Origin: Zhengella sp020637775
GTDB lineage: Bacteria > Pseudomonadota > Alphaproteobacteria > Rhizobiales > Rhizobiaceae
Direction of reading: 5' to 3'
NCBI RefSeq assembly: GCF_041397485.1
Contig: NZ_JAWKWO010000001.1
Coordinates: forward strand, 1,116,001 to 1,180,000
Length of the DNA: 64,000 nt
Of this stretch, positions 32,613 through 42,541 are shown in pieces (positions within the stretch are counted from its first letter, which is position 1; every line of letters begins with the position of its first letter). Position numbers and translations under genes: made by a program. The notes under the pieces were generated by a model. It saw only the letters and a list, made by a program, of their open reading frames with translations. It ran no database searches and was not told the DNA's origin.

Positions 32613-33905
32613 TCAGTCCTGGAACGGATCGGTGACGAGAATGGTGTCTTCGCGCTCCGGGCTCGTGGACAGAAGGGCCACCGGCGCGCCGATCAGTTCC
32701 TCGACATGTCGGACATATTTCACCGCCTGCGCCGGCAGGTCCGCCCATGAGCGCGCCCCGGCGGTCGTGTCCTTCCAGCCTTCAAGCGTTTCGTAGACCG
32801 GCTCGACCCGTGCCTGCGCGCCCTGGCTGGCCGGCAGGTAGTCGATCAGTTCGCCATCCAGCCGGTAGCCGGTACAGATCCGGATCTCGTCCAGCCCGTC
32901 CAGCACATCAAGCTTTGTCAGCGCGATACCATTGATGCCATTGATGGCGATGGCCTGACGCACCAGCACGGCATCGAACCAGCCGCAGCGCCGCTTGCGC
33001 CCGGTCACGGTGCCGAATTCGTGTCCGCGTTCGCCGAGAAACTGCCCGATCTCATTGTCCTGTTCGGTCGGGAACGGTCCCTCGCCCACCCGCGTCGTAT
33101 AGGCCTTGGTGATGCCGAGCACGTAATCGATGGCCCCCGGCCCCATGCCCGATCCGGCAGCCGCCTGCCCCGCGACCACGTTGGAGGACGTCACGAAGGG
33201 ATAGGTGCCGTGATCCACATCCAGCAGCGTTCCCTGTGCGCCCTCGAATAGGATGCGCTCGCCGTCGCGGCGCTTGCTGTCCAGCACCCGCCAGACCGAA
33301 TCCATGAAGGGCAAAACGTCGTCGGCGATTTCCATGAGCTCTTCCAGCAGGCGCGCCGGATCGACCTCGTCGACGCCGAGCCCGCGGCGCAACGGGTTGT
33401 GATGGGCGAGCAGCCGGTCGATCTTGGCCGGCAGCGTGTCCGGATTGGCCAGATCCATCACGCGGATGGCGCGCCGCCCCACCTTGTCCTCGTAGGCCGG
33501 GCCGATGCCGCGCCCGGTCGTGCCGATCTTCGTGCCCTTGGCCGCCTTTTCCTCGCGCAGCCGGTCCAGTTCGCCATGAACGGACAGGATCAGCGGCGTA
33601 TTCTCCGCGATCTTGAGAATGTCAGGCGTCACGGAAACGCCCTGCTCCTTCAGCCGCGCCACTTCCTTCACGAAGGCATGCGGATCGAACACGACGCCAT
33701 TGCCGACGACCGAAAGCTTGCCGCGCACGACGCCCGACGGCAGCAGTGACAGCTTGTAGCTGACACCGTCGATGACCAGCGTGTGGCCGGCATTGTGCCC
33801 GCCCTGGAAACGCACCACGACGTCGGCACGCTCCGACAGCCAGTCAACGATCTTGCCCTTGCCTTCATCGCCCCACTGGGAGCCGACGACCACCACATTG
33901 GCCAT
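32613..33905 (-). CDS. purA: Adenylosuccinate synthetase
   Basis: A 430-residue enzyme that joins IMP and aspartate with GTP to give adenylosuccinate, the first step from IMP to AMP. The GTP-binding motif is GSQWGDEGKGKIVDWL at the N-terminus, and the IMP/catalytic signature QGGHNAGHT follows. GTTGRGIGPAYEDK and EGAQGTLLDVDHGTYPFVTS are also diagnostic. The length matches the family. It is transcribed alone on the minus strand, divergent from the DMT transporter gene. Confidence 0.97.
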   Translation of the reverse strand: MANVVVVGSQWGDEGKGKIVDWLSERADVVVRFQGGHNAGHTLVIDGVSYKLSLLPSGVVRGKLSVVGNGVVFDPHAFVKEVARLKEQGVSVTPDILKIAENTPLILSVHGELDRLREEKAAKGTKIGTTGRGIGPAYEDKVGRRAIRVMDLANPDTLPAKIDRLLAHHNPLRRGLGVDEVDPARLLEELMEIADDVLPFMDSVWRVLDSKRRDGERILFEGAQGTLLDVDHGTYPFVTSSNVVAGQAAAGSGMGPGAIDYVLGITKAYTTRVGEGPFPTEQDNEIGQFLGERGHEFGTVTGRKRRCGWFDAVLVRQAIAINGINGIALTKLDVLDGLDEIRICTGYRLDGELIDYLPASQGAQARVEPVYETLEGWKDTTAGARSWADLPAQAVKYVRHVEELIGAPVALLSTSPEREDTILVTDPFQD

Positions 33906-34096
33906 GTGCCTGTCCTTCCGCGCCGGCGCGCCGGCGACTTCTCAAGAGAAAACCCGCGCTTCTATACCGATGCGCAAGACCGATTGCGACCCCCATTTCT
34001 TCGAATTCCAGCACTTGCAGACCACGGTGCCAGCCTTGCCGGGCCTTGCGCGTCACGTTAAGGCAGGGTTTCGCCACCCGTTTTCCGAAGAGACGC

Positions 34097-34996
34097 ATGA
34101 CCCGCCAGGCCTATCTCCTCCTTCTCGGCGCCGCCCTGTTCTGGGGCGGCAACAATGTCGCCGCCCGCTTCGGCGTCGGCCATGTCTCGCCGGGCATGCT
34201 CACCATGCTGCGCTGGGTGGTGGCGCTGGCGCTGCTGGGCTGGTTTGCGCGGCGCGAACTGGCCCGCGACTGGCCGGTCATCCGAAAGCACTGGCTGGCA
34301 CTCTTCGCCTATGGCGCTGTCGGTTTCGCCGGCTTCAACATGGCCATCTACACGGCCGCCGCCTTCACCTCCATCGTCAACATGTCGATCGAGCAGGCGG
34401 CCATGCCGATCCTCATCTTCCTGATCAATTTCGCCCTGTTCCGCGTCGGGATCGCCTGGTTGCAAATGGCCGGCGTGCTCGCCTCGCTGGCCGGCATCGC
34501 CATCGTCGCGACCAATGGCGACCTCACCCGCCTGTCCACGCTCGACCTCAACATCGGCGATGCGCTGAACCTGACCGCCTGCCTGATCTATGCCGTCTAC
34601 ACGGTGATGCTGCGCTTCCGCCCGCAATTGCACTGGAAGAGCTGGATGATGACGCTGGGCTTTGCCGCCTTCCTTGCCAGCCTTCCCTACGTGGCATGGG
34701 AATGGTCGTCCGGCCGCATTCTGGCGCCCGATCTGCAAGGCATGGCCGTGGTGCTCTATACCGGCATCTTCCCCTCCCTGCTCAGCCAGACGCTGTATCT
34801 GAAGGGCAATGAACTGATCGGCGCCAACCGCGCCGGCCTGTTCATCAACATGGTGCCGGTCTTCGGCACCCTGCTCTCCATCCTCCTGCTGGGCGAGGCC
34901 TTCCACGGCTATCAGGCCCTCGCCTTCACGCTCGTCATGGGCGGCATCGCCATGGCCGAGGTGGCAGGTCGCAGGAAGGCGACCGCAGCGAGCTAG
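34097..34996 (+). CDS. EamA/DMT-family transporter
   Basis: A 299-residue membrane protein with ten predicted helices arranged as two EamA repeats. The first opens AYLLLLGAALFWGGNNVAAR (typical WG-N start); the second repeat has ACLIYAVYTVMLRFRP and ends VFGTLLSILLLGEAFHGYQA. Members export amino acids, metabolites or drugs. The ATG at 34097 follows GAAGAG. It is divergent from purA. The substrate is unknown. Confidence 0.85.
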   Translation: MTRQAYLLLLGAALFWGGNNVAARFGVGHVSPGMLTMLRWVVALALLGWFARRELARDWPVIRKHWLALFAYGAVGFAGFNMAIYTAAAFTSIVNMSIEQAAMPILIFLINFALFRVGIAWLQMAGVLASLAGIAIVATNGDLTRLSTLDLNIGDALNLTACLIYAVYTVMLRFRPQLHWKSWMMTLGFAAFLASLPYVAWEWSSGRILAPDLQGMAVVLYTGIFPSLLSQTLYLKGNELIGANRAGLFINMVPVFGTLLSILLLGEAFHGYQALAFTLVMGGIAMAEVAGRRKATAAS

Positions 34997-35114
34997 AAAA
35001 GGTCCGCACGCGAACCCCGGCTTTGCGTCCGCGGCGGCGGGATTGATCCGGCTATGATGCCCGGCCGGCCCGGACAGTGGGCCCGATGGGCGGGGATCTG
35101 CTTTCTTGCGCCAA

Positions 35115-35152
35115 ACGAAAAGGGCGGCTCGCCATCAGCGAACCACCCTTCT
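35115..35152 (-). terminator. Rho-independent terminator of the 112-residue protein gene
   Basis: On the minus strand the stem AAGGGTGGTTCGC/GCGAGCCGCCCTT (13 bp with two G-T pairs) spans 35150-35120, with a short loop, followed by TTTCG. It lies 20 bp after the gene stop. Confidence 0.8.
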
Positions 35153-35172
35153 TCGTCAACCACGTCGACGCG

Positions 35173-35511
35173 TTACATCGCATCGATGCGGGCGCACATG
35201 CCCTGCGTGATCGTGCCATAGGAGCCGCGCTTTTCGCTGACCCGGTCGCAGGCAGCCTCGATCTCGTCGCGGTCCCTGTCGCCCATCGCATCATAGGCTG
35301 TCTTCATGTCCTCTTCCGATTTCATTTCCTGCATCGTGTCATCGGTAAAGAAATCGGCGATTCCGGGATTGTCTTCATACATGGCCTGTTCGTCAGGGCT
35401 GGTGAAGCTGAGCTCCGCCCTGCTCGGACCCCGGTCTCCCGTCTGCGCCAGTGCAGGCGCGGCAAGAAGGGCGGAGGTCATGCAAACGGCGGCCAGAATC
35501 TGAAGTTTCAT
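35173..35511 (-). CDS. Small secreted protein of unknown function
   Basis: A 112-residue protein with a clear Sec signal peptide (MKLQILAAVCMTSALLAAPA, cleavage ALA-Q). The mature part of about 90 residues is acidic and helical (ADFFTDDTMQEMKSEEDMKT, then DEIEAACDRVSEKRGSYG) with two cysteines that could pair. No known domain was recognised. The ATG follows GGAG at a good distance. It has its own terminator and is probably a single-gene unit. Confidence 0.75.
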   Translation of the reverse strand: MKLQILAAVCMTSALLAAPALAQTGDRGPSRAELSFTSPDEQAMYEDNPGIADFFTDDTMQEMKSEEDMKTAYDAMGDRDRDEIEAACDRVSEKRGSYGTITQGMCARIDAM

Positions 35512-35627
35512 CTCGTTCTCCAATTTTTCCTTGGTACGGATTTGAAGAACATCCATCGGCGGGGATAGTTCCATCTTTCCGGTGGAAGACATGGAACCAC
35601 CTGACCGGAAAGGCGCCCTGCAAGGCC

Positions 35628-35660
35628 GAAAAAAGGCGGCCCCTCGCGGCGCCGCCTTTC
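35628..35660 (-). terminator. Rho-independent terminator of serC-serA
   Basis: On the minus strand the stem AAAGGCGGC/GCCGCCTTT (35659-35632) with a 10-nt loop is followed by TTTC. It lies 25 bp after the serA stop. Confidence 0.85.
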
Positions 35661-35684
35661 ATCATCCGGCAATGGAACCGGCGC

Positions 35685-37277
35685 TTACACGTCGAATGTC
35701 AGCGGCTTGGCCTGCAGGATCAGGTTTGAGGCCCGCAGTTCCTCCAGCACATCTTCCGTCACCGGCTCGTCCACGTAGAGAAGCGCGATGGCATCGCCGC
35801 CCGGCCTGTTGCGGCCGAGCGAAAAGTTGGCGATGTTCACGCCCGCCTTGCCCATGGTCGTGCCAAGCAGGCCGATGATGCCCGGCACGTCATTATTGGT
35901 CGTGTAGATCATGTAGCGGCCGATTTCGGCGTCCAGGTTGATGCCCTTGATCTGGATGAAGCGCGGCTTGCCGTCGGAGAACACCGTCCCGGCCACTTCG
36001 CGCGTCTTGTCGGCCATCCTTACCGTCAGCTTGATGTAGCCGTCGAAAACGCCCGACTTGTCGCGCTTGGTTTCCGAAAGCGTGATGCCGCGCTCCTTCA
36101 CCATGATCGGCGCCGAGACCATGTTGACATCCGACACCTGCGAACGGATGAGGCCCGCCAGCGCGGCCGAGGTCAGCGCCTTGGTGTTCATCGCTGCCGT
36201 GGAGCCGTCATAGAGGATCTCGACCGACTTGATCGGCTCGTCCGTCACCTGGCCGACAAAGGCGCCCAGCACGTCGGCCAGTTTGACGAAGGGCTTGAGC
36301 TTCGGCGCCTCGTCCGCCGAGATCGACGGCATGTTGATCGCGTTGGAGACAGCGCCGTTGATGAGATAGTCCGACATCTGCTCGGCCACCTGCAACGCCA
36401 CGTTCTCCTGCGCTTCCGTGGTGGACGCGCCCAGATGCGGCGTGCAGACCACGTTGTCCATGTTGAACAGCGGATTTTCGGTCGCCGGCTCTTCCTCGAA
36501 CACGTCGATGCCGGCACCTGCCACCTTGCCGCTCTTCAGCGCCTCGACGAGATCGGCTTCGACGATCAACCCGCCGCGCGCGCAATTGATGATGCGCACA
36601 CCGTCCTTCATCTTCGCAAACGATGCCTTGTTCACGATGGCGCGCGTCTTGTCGGTCAGCGGCGTGTGCAGCGTGATGAAGTCGGCGCGGGCGAAAAGCT
36701 CGTCCAGTTCCACCTTTTCCACGCCCATTTCGACCGCGCGCTCCGGCGACAGGAACGGATCGAAGGCGATGACATGCATCTTGAGACCGATGCCGCGTGC
36801 CGCCACGATGGAGCCGATATTGCCGCAACCGATCACGCCCAGCACCTTGCCGGTCAGTTCCACGCCCATGAAGCGGTTCTTCTCCCACTTGCCGGCATGG
36901 GTGGAGGCATTGGCCTCGGGGATCTGGCGGGCAACGGCGAACATCAGTGCAATGGCGTGCTCGGCCGTGGTGATGGAATTGCCGAAGGGCGTGTTCATCA
37001 CGATGATGCCCTTGCGGCTGGCCGCCGGGATGTCGACATTGTCGACGCCGATGCCGGCGCGGCCGACCACCTTGAGATTGGTTGCGGCCTCGATCAGCTT
37101 GTCCGTCACCTTGGTGGCGGAGCGGATGGCCAGGCCGTCATACTGGCCGATGACTTCGAGCAGCTTTTCCTTGTCCTTGCCGAGCTTCGGCATGAAGTCC
37201 ACCTCGATTCCGCGGTCGCGGAAGATCTGGACAGCGGTTTCGGAAAGGGCATCGGAAACGAGAACGCGGGGTGCCAT
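35685..37277 (-). CDS. serA: D-3-phosphoglycerate dehydrogenase (long form)
   Basis: A 530-residue enzyme that oxidises 3-phosphoglycerate to 3-phosphohydroxypyruvate with NAD, the first step of serine synthesis. The nucleotide motif is LGVIGCGNIGSIVAARG near residue 145. Catalytic residues lie in NCARGG (Arg), EEEP-like VFEEEPATE (Glu) and CTPHLGAST (His). The C-terminal half holds the extra intervening domain and an ACT domain (YTTNNDVPGIIGLLGTTMGK) for serine feedback, as in long-form enzymes. The ATG at 37277 follows GGAGG. It is 83 bp downstream of serC in the same operon. Confidence 0.96.
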   Translation of the reverse strand: MAPRVLVSDALSETAVQIFRDRGIEVDFMPKLGKDKEKLLEVIGQYDGLAIRSATKVTDKLIEAATNLKVVGRAGIGVDNVDIPAASRKGIIVMNTPFGNSITTAEHAIALMFAVARQIPEANASTHAGKWEKNRFMGVELTGKVLGVIGCGNIGSIVAARGIGLKMHVIAFDPFLSPERAVEMGVEKVELDELFARADFITLHTPLTDKTRAIVNKASFAKMKDGVRIINCARGGLIVEADLVEALKSGKVAGAGIDVFEEEPATENPLFNMDNVVCTPHLGASTTEAQENVALQVAEQMSDYLINGAVSNAINMPSISADEAPKLKPFVKLADVLGAFVGQVTDEPIKSVEILYDGSTAAMNTKALTSAALAGLIRSQVSDVNMVSAPIMVKERGITLSETKRDKSGVFDGYIKLTVRMADKTREVAGTVFSDGKPRFIQIKGINLDAEIGRYMIYTTNNDVPGIIGLLGTTMGKAGVNIANFSLGRNRPGGDAIALLYVDEPVTEDVLEELRASNLILQAKPLTFDV

Positions 37278-37360
37278 GGACGTAACCTCCATTGGGCAGG
37301 AAAATGGAAAATGAGAAGGGATGGCGGGCGGCATCAGGGCCGCCCGGCAGGGCTGGAAGG

Positions 37361-38536
<1,176 letters not shown>

Positions 38537-38539
38537 GTT

Positions 38540-38590
38540 GTATCCTATCCTTCCAGATAGCACGCTCCTCGGTGGGGAGGAGTGGCCCGC
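38540..38590 (-). ncRNA. serC leader RNA motif
   Basis: Directly upstream of serC on the minus strand are two hairpins: CTCCTC/GAGGAG with loop CCCACC (38582-38565), and CTATC/GATAG with loop TGGAAG (38560-38545), which contains the ribosome-binding site. This matches the serC motif described for alphaproteobacteria, a structured RNA upstream of serC-serA operons. The second stem can hide the ribosome-binding site, so translational control is expected; the ligand, if any, is unknown. Confidence 0.65.
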
Positions 38591-38596
38591 TGACGG

Positions 38597-38625
38597 CGAT
38601 ACGCCCGCACGCCCCCGCAAGTCAA
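38597..38625 (-). promoter_or_regulatory. Candidate serC promoter
   Basis: On the minus strand TTGACT (-35, 38625-38620) and GTATCG (-10-like, 38602-38597) are separated by 17 bp. A transcript from here would start about 8 bp before the serC leader hairpins, which fits the leader call. Confidence 0.5.
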
Positions 38626-38683
38626 GCGGAATTGTAGCACCGCGCCATATCCTGTCCCGAATGCGCCATCATGTCGCAAAGGC

Positions 38684-38711
38684 AAAACGGCGGCCCCGCA
38701 AGGGACCGCCG
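38684..38711 (-). terminator. Rho-independent terminator of outer membrane protein gene 1
   Basis: On the minus strand CGGCGGTCCC/GGGGCCGCCG (38711-38688, one G-T pair, 4-nt loop) is followed by TTTT. It lies 31 bp after the stop. Confidence 0.8.
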
Positions 38712-38742
38712 CCGGAAATTTCCCACGCCTGCGGCGACCGGC

Positions 38743-39594
38743 CTACCAGAGCTCGTAGCGCAGGCCGATATTGATGGCATGACTGGAAATGCCGGTATCG
38801 CGCCCTTGCGCCCCTGTCGCACCAGCCGCCTGTGACGCCGCATCGAATTCGAACATGTCGCCACCCTGCACTTTCCGGTAACGGTAACCCACGTCAAGTT
38901 TGAGGTTCGATGAAATGTCGTAGCTTGCACCGGCCATGAGGGCCCACGTGAACCGCGTGGAATGCATACCCGCATGGCTGGTCATCGTCGCGCCGGCACC
39001 ACCGCATTGCGCCGTTCCATCCACGCAGAAGCTGGAATTCGTCAGACTGTCCCACCGCATCCAGGTAACACCTGCGCCAGCCCCGACATAGGGCGTGATG
39101 CCAACCACCGTGCCAAGATCCACATAGGCATTGGCCATCGCGGAATACCCGGTGAAGCGCGCCCAGTCGTTCGATGCACAGGTCGTCGTCGTATCAAGCG
39201 GATTGTTGCAGGCAAACGGGTCGCTGGTCGACCCGTCGAACCGGCCCTGGAAACGCTCGGCAGTCAGGTCAGCGCGCAGCCAGTCGTTGAAGTGATAGCC
39301 AAAACCGAGAGATAGCGTCCAGTCATCCTTGATTCCGGTGGTGTCCCAGGCATGGTTTCCGTAAACGCCTCCTGTAAAGGTCCGGTAGGGCGAAGCACCT
39401 CCGGACGAAGAGAATGCATAGCCGACATCGCCACGGATATACCAGCCGGAGCCGATTTCCACCGGTTGGTATTCCTCCATCACCACGGGCTCTTCGGGAA
39501 CGATCAGCGGCTGGTAGTCGGCGGCATGTGCCGTGGAAATGCCCATGGCAAGCGCCAACGCAGCAGCGTGTTGAAGCAGGTAGGGGTTCTTCAT
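38743..39594 (-). CDS. Omp31/OmpA-like beta-barrel outer membrane protein (paralogue 1)
   Basis: A 283-residue protein with a signal peptide (MKNPYLLQHAAALALAMGIS, cleavage AHA-A). The mature start has YQPLIVPEEPVVMEEYQPVE, then a barrel of eight strands beginning WYIRGDVGYAF, with LGFGYHFNDWLRADLTAERF, DVGYRYRKVQGGDMFEFDA, and a C-terminal GLRYELW ending in an aromatic residue for BAM recognition. It is an Omp31/RopB-like small barrel typical of rhizobia and Brucella. It is similar in design to 39802-40692 but they are not in one operon, since a terminator separates them. A CtrA-type box lies 79 bp upstream. Confidence 0.88.
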   Translation of the reverse strand: MKNPYLLQHAAALALAMGISTAHAADYQPLIVPEEPVVMEEYQPVEIGSGWYIRGDVGYAFSSSGGASPYRTFTGGVYGNHAWDTTGIKDDWTLSLGFGYHFNDWLRADLTAERFQGRFDGSTSDPFACNNPLDTTTTCASNDWARFTGYSAMANAYVDLGTVVGITPYVGAGAGVTWMRWDSLTNSSFCVDGTAQCGGAGATMTSHAGMHSTRFTWALMAGASYDISSNLKLDVGYRYRKVQGGDMFEFDAASQAAGATGAQGRDTGISSHAINIGLRYELW

Positions 39595-39672
39595 GTCGGA
39601 CACTCCGGCTTTCCGTGCCGCTCCCGAAGCGGCGGCTTTGGCTGTCATGCCCTCCACAATTAACCATGATGG

Positions 39673-39688
39673 TTAAGTTGCGGTTAAC
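39673..39688. promoter_or_regulatory. CtrA-type box upstream of outer membrane protein gene 1
   Basis: TTAAGTTGCGGTTAAC is a perfect TTAA-N7-TTAAC, the established CtrA site of alphaproteobacteria. It lies 79 bp upstream of the minus-strand gene start at 39594. Two extra palindromes (AACCATGATGGTT at 39662 and AACCATGGTT at 39686) overlap it, so other regulators may compete. Confidence 0.6.
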
Positions 39689-39743
39689 CATGGTTGAATT
39701 TCCGCTCCGCTCACATCTTCACAGTTGTTTCCGAACCAGAACT

Positions 39744-39778
39744 GAAAAACCGCCCCGGCGGCGAGGCCGGGGCGGTTC
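39744..39778 (-). terminator. Rho-independent terminator of outer membrane protein gene 2
   Basis: A perfect 12-bp stem AACCGCCCCGGC/GCCGGGGCGGTT (39748-39777) with a 6-nt loop; on the minus strand it is followed by TTTC. It lies 24 bp after the stop at 39802. Confidence 0.88.
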
Positions 39779-39801
39779 TGTCTTGCAGGACTTGCTGAAA
39801 C

Positions 39802-40692
39802 TTACTTGTAGACCGGCGGCAGCGGGTCGGGCTGGTAATGCACCACCTGCGGCTCCGGTGCGCATCGCGGCGAACCGCCCGCACCGCCGAAGGAATAGCG
39901 CAGGCCGGCACGCACCGCATGCGAATCCAGCCCGCGGTCCCAGCCGGGGCCGCCGCCATTGGCATAGGCGAACATGTCGCCGCCCGAGACCCGCGTGTAG
40001 CGGTAGCTGGCATCCAGTTCGAGGCTTTCGGTCAGGCAGTAGGAAGCGCCCGCGGTCAGTGCATAGGCAAAGCGCATGCCCGACCGGCCATGGTGATAGG
40101 TGGTGCCGGACTGGTCGTAGCCGGGCTCGATCAGGTTGGCGAGCTTGCTCCACTTGACATGGGCACCGCCGATGCCGCCGCCGACATAGGCGGTGAAGCC
40201 GTGCCACGTGCCGATGTCCACATAGGCATTGGCCAGGACCACCAGCGCGCTCATGCTCGCCGTGTCGATGGAGGTGCATGCATTGCCATAGACGCCACCG
40301 ATCGAGCAGTCACCGGCCGTGGAGCCCCGGAAATTGGCCTTGGTCAGGTAATCCAGCGTCAGGTCGGCGCGCAGATGCCTGGAAATGTTGACGCCGACAC
40401 CGCCGCCGACCATCCAGGAATTGTCGAGCCGCGAAGACGTGAAGCTGACATCGGCGACATGCGGCGCGCCGGTCCCCTGCATGAAATGGACGCCGCGCAA
40501 TTCGTTGACGCTGTAGCCGACGTCGCCGCGGATATACCAGCTCACACCGACCTCGGGCGCGGGTTCGACATAGACCGGCTCTGCCGGCGGCGGCATGACC
40601 ACTTCCGGTTCGTACAGATCGGCTGCCTGGGCGGAACCGGCCGCAAGGCCCGCCACGGTGGCAAGAATGGCGCCAGAGCGAAGCTTCCACAT
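39802..40692 (-). CDS. Omp31/OmpA-like beta-barrel outer membrane protein (paralogue 2)
   Basis: A 296-residue protein with a signal peptide (MWKLRSGAILATVAGLAAGS, cleavage AQA-A). The barrel begins WYIRGDVGYSVNELRG, has VGVNISRHLRADLTLDYLTK and ASYRYTRVSGGDMFAYANGG, and the last strand is VRAGLRYSF. Unlike paralogue 1, the barrel is followed by about 28 extra residues (GGAGGSPRCAPEPQVVHYQP), a Pro-rich tail after the usual terminal Phe, so the sorting signal is internal. A CtrA-type box lies 85 bp upstream. Confidence 0.88.
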   Translation of the reverse strand: MWKLRSGAILATVAGLAAGSAQAADLYEPEVVMPPPAEPVYVEPAPEVGVSWYIRGDVGYSVNELRGVHFMQGTGAPHVADVSFTSSRLDNSWMVGGGVGVNISRHLRADLTLDYLTKANFRGSTAGDCSIGGVYGNACTSIDTASMSALVVLANAYVDIGTWHGFTAYVGGGIGGAHVKWSKLANLIEPGYDQSGTTYHHGRSGMRFAYALTAGASYCLTESLELDASYRYTRVSGGDMFAYANGGGPGWDRGLDSHAVRAGLRYSFGGAGGSPRCAPEPQVVHYQPDPLPPVYK

Positions 40693-40776
40693 GATATTGA
40701 CCTCTTTCTTTCCGACCGCTCACCGGGGCACACGGGTCGGGCATGGTTACCGGTTAAGGATAATGCTGCGGAAAGG

Positions 40777-40791
40777 TTAAGGCCGGCTTAA
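40777..40791. promoter_or_regulatory. CtrA-type box upstream of outer membrane protein gene 2
   Basis: TTAAGGCCGGCTTAA is a perfect, palindromic TTAA-N7-TTAA. It lies 85 bp upstream of the gene start at 40692, almost the same distance as in the paralogue. A further TTAA follows at 40754-40757. Confidence 0.55.
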
Positions 40792-40838
40792 GCGTGAAAT
40801 TTAACCATGTAAGGCAAGTCTTGGCTTCACAGGGCAAT

Positions 40839-40868
40839 GAAAAACCCGCCATGCGAAAGCATGACGGG
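40839..40868 (-). terminator. Rho-independent terminator of glmM
   Basis: On the minus strand CCCGTCATGC/GCATGGCGGG (40868-40845, one G-T pair, 4-nt loop) is followed by TTTTT. It lies 45 bp after the glmM stop. Confidence 0.85.
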
Positions 40869-40912
40869 CCTCTTGTTCGGCGATTCTTCTTTGGCGCCCC
40901 GCGCCTGCCCTG

Positions 40913-42265
40913 TCAGGCAGCGTTGCGAAGCTCCGCGATCACCCCGGCGATTTCATCGACGACGGTCTCGACCAGCACCCGGTCGTCGCCTTCCGCCATC
41001 ACGCGGATCAGCGGCTCCGTGCCCGAGGGGCGGATCACAAGCCGGCCGCTCTTGCCAAGCTTGTCGCGTCCCGCCTCGATGGCTTTCTGCACCAGGCTGT
41101 CTTCCAGCGGCTTGCCACCGCCGTAGCGCACGTTCTTGAGCACTTGCGGAACAGGCTCGAACTTGGAGCAGACCTCGCTTGCCGGCTTGTCCGAACGCTT
41201 GATGCAGGCCAGCACCTGCAAAGCGCAGACCAGTCCGTCGCCCGTCGTGGTGAAGTCCGACAGGACGACATGGCCCGATTGTTCGCCGCCCACATTGAAC
41301 CCATGGGCGCGCATGTGTTCGACCACATAGCGGTCGCCGACCTTGGTACGATGCAGGTCCAGCCCCTTGCCGGCCAGGAAGCGCTCCATGCCCAGATTGG
41401 ACATGACGGTCGCCACCACGCCGCCGCCGCGCAGCCGGCCGCTTTCCAGCCAGCTTTCCGCGATCAGCGCCATGATCTGGTCGCCGTCGATCACTTCGCC
41501 GCGCTCGTTGACCATCAGCACCCGGTCGGCATCGCCATCCAGCGCGATGCCGATATCGGCACGCACCTCGTGCACCTTGCGCATCAGCGCTTCCGGGTGT
41601 GTCGAACCGCATTCGTGGTTGATATTGGTGCCGTTCGGCTCGTTGTTGATCGTCACCACTTCCGCGCCCAGTTCCCAGAGCGCAGCCGGCGCCACCTTGT
41701 AGGCGGCACCATTGGCGCAATCCACCACCACGCGCATGCCCGAAAGCGAAAGCGAACGCGGCAGGGTGCGCTTGGCGAACTCGATGTAGCGGTCATGCAC
41801 GCCATCGACGCGCTTGGCCTTGCCCAGGCTGTCGCCGTCGGCAAGACGCATCGAAAGGTCGACATCGAGCATGGACTCGATGCGCGCCTCGATCTCGTCG
41901 GAAAGCTTGTAGCCGTCCGGGCCGAACAGCTTGATCCCGTTGTCGTAATACGGGTTGTGCGAAGCCGACAGCATCACGCCCAGATCGGCGCGCAGCGAGC
42001 GCACCAGCATGGCCACGGCCGGTGTCGGGATCGGACCCAGCAGGAAGACATCCATGCCGGCGGCGCAGAAACCGGCCACAAGCGCGTTTTCCAGCATGTA
42101 GCCGGAAATGCGCGTGTCCTTGCCGATGACGACACGGTGGCGATGATTGCCGCGCTGGAAGGAAAGGCCCGCAGCCATTCCCACCTTCATGGCGATGTCC
42201 GGTGTCATGGGATTGCTGTTTGCACGGCCGCGAATGCCGTCAGTACCGAAGTAATTGCGAGTCAT
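40913..42265 (-). CDS. glmM: Phosphoglucosamine mutase
   Basis: A 450-residue alpha-D-phosphohexomutase. It begins TRNYFGTDGIRGRANSNP, the GlmM signature. The phosphoserine loop is SASHNPYYDNGIKLF near residue 100, the metal loop is DGDADRVLMVNE, and the sugar loop is GGEQSGHVVLSD. It converts glucosamine 6-phosphate to glucosamine 1-phosphate for UDP-GlcNAc, peptidoglycan and LPS. It lies downstream of ftsH on the same strand (276-bp gap with a terminator), the usual rhizobial order. Confidence 0.96.
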   Translation of the reverse strand: MTRNYFGTDGIRGRANSNPMTPDIAMKVGMAAGLSFQRGNHRHRVVIGKDTRISGYMLENALVAGFCAAGMDVFLLGPIPTPAVAMLVRSLRADLGVMLSASHNPYYDNGIKLFGPDGYKLSDEIEARIESMLDVDLSMRLADGDSLGKAKRVDGVHDRYIEFAKRTLPRSLSLSGMRVVVDCANGAAYKVAPAALWELGAEVVTINNEPNGTNINHECGSTHPEALMRKVHEVRADIGIALDGDADRVLMVNERGEVIDGDQIMALIAESWLESGRLRGGGVVATVMSNLGMERFLAGKGLDLHRTKVGDRYVVEHMRAHGFNVGGEQSGHVVLSDFTTTGDGLVCALQVLACIKRSDKPASEVCSKFEPVPQVLKNVRYGGGKPLEDSLVQKAIEAGRDKLGKSGRLVIRPSGTEPLIRVMAEGDDRVLVETVVDEIAGVIAELRNAA

Positions 42266-42480
42266 GATTGGTCCCGTACCCCCTGAACCCGGCTGTTTTG
42301 CCATATGTGGCACGCACTCCGTCATCAAAATATGTTTTGCCCTGTTACGAAAGACTTTCCGAATCCGGCCGCTTCTCCCCGTGGTTAAGGGAGCGTGAAC
42401 GGTCAGCCGCGCAAGGGTTTCCGATGCGCGCCAGCCAACCTGCTGCAAATGCAGTGCAAGGAACGCCCTCTCCACCGCAC

Positions 42481-42511
42481 GAAAAAACCGCCGCGCCAGG
42501 CGCGGCGGTTC
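42481..42511 (-). terminator. Rho-independent terminator of ftsH
   Basis: On the minus strand the stem AACCGCCGCG/CGCGGCGGTT with a short loop (42510-42486) is followed by TTTTC. It lies 31 bp after the ftsH stop. Confidence 0.85.
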
Positions 42512-42541
42512 TTCGATGCGTGTAAAAGGGTGCGGACGAAA

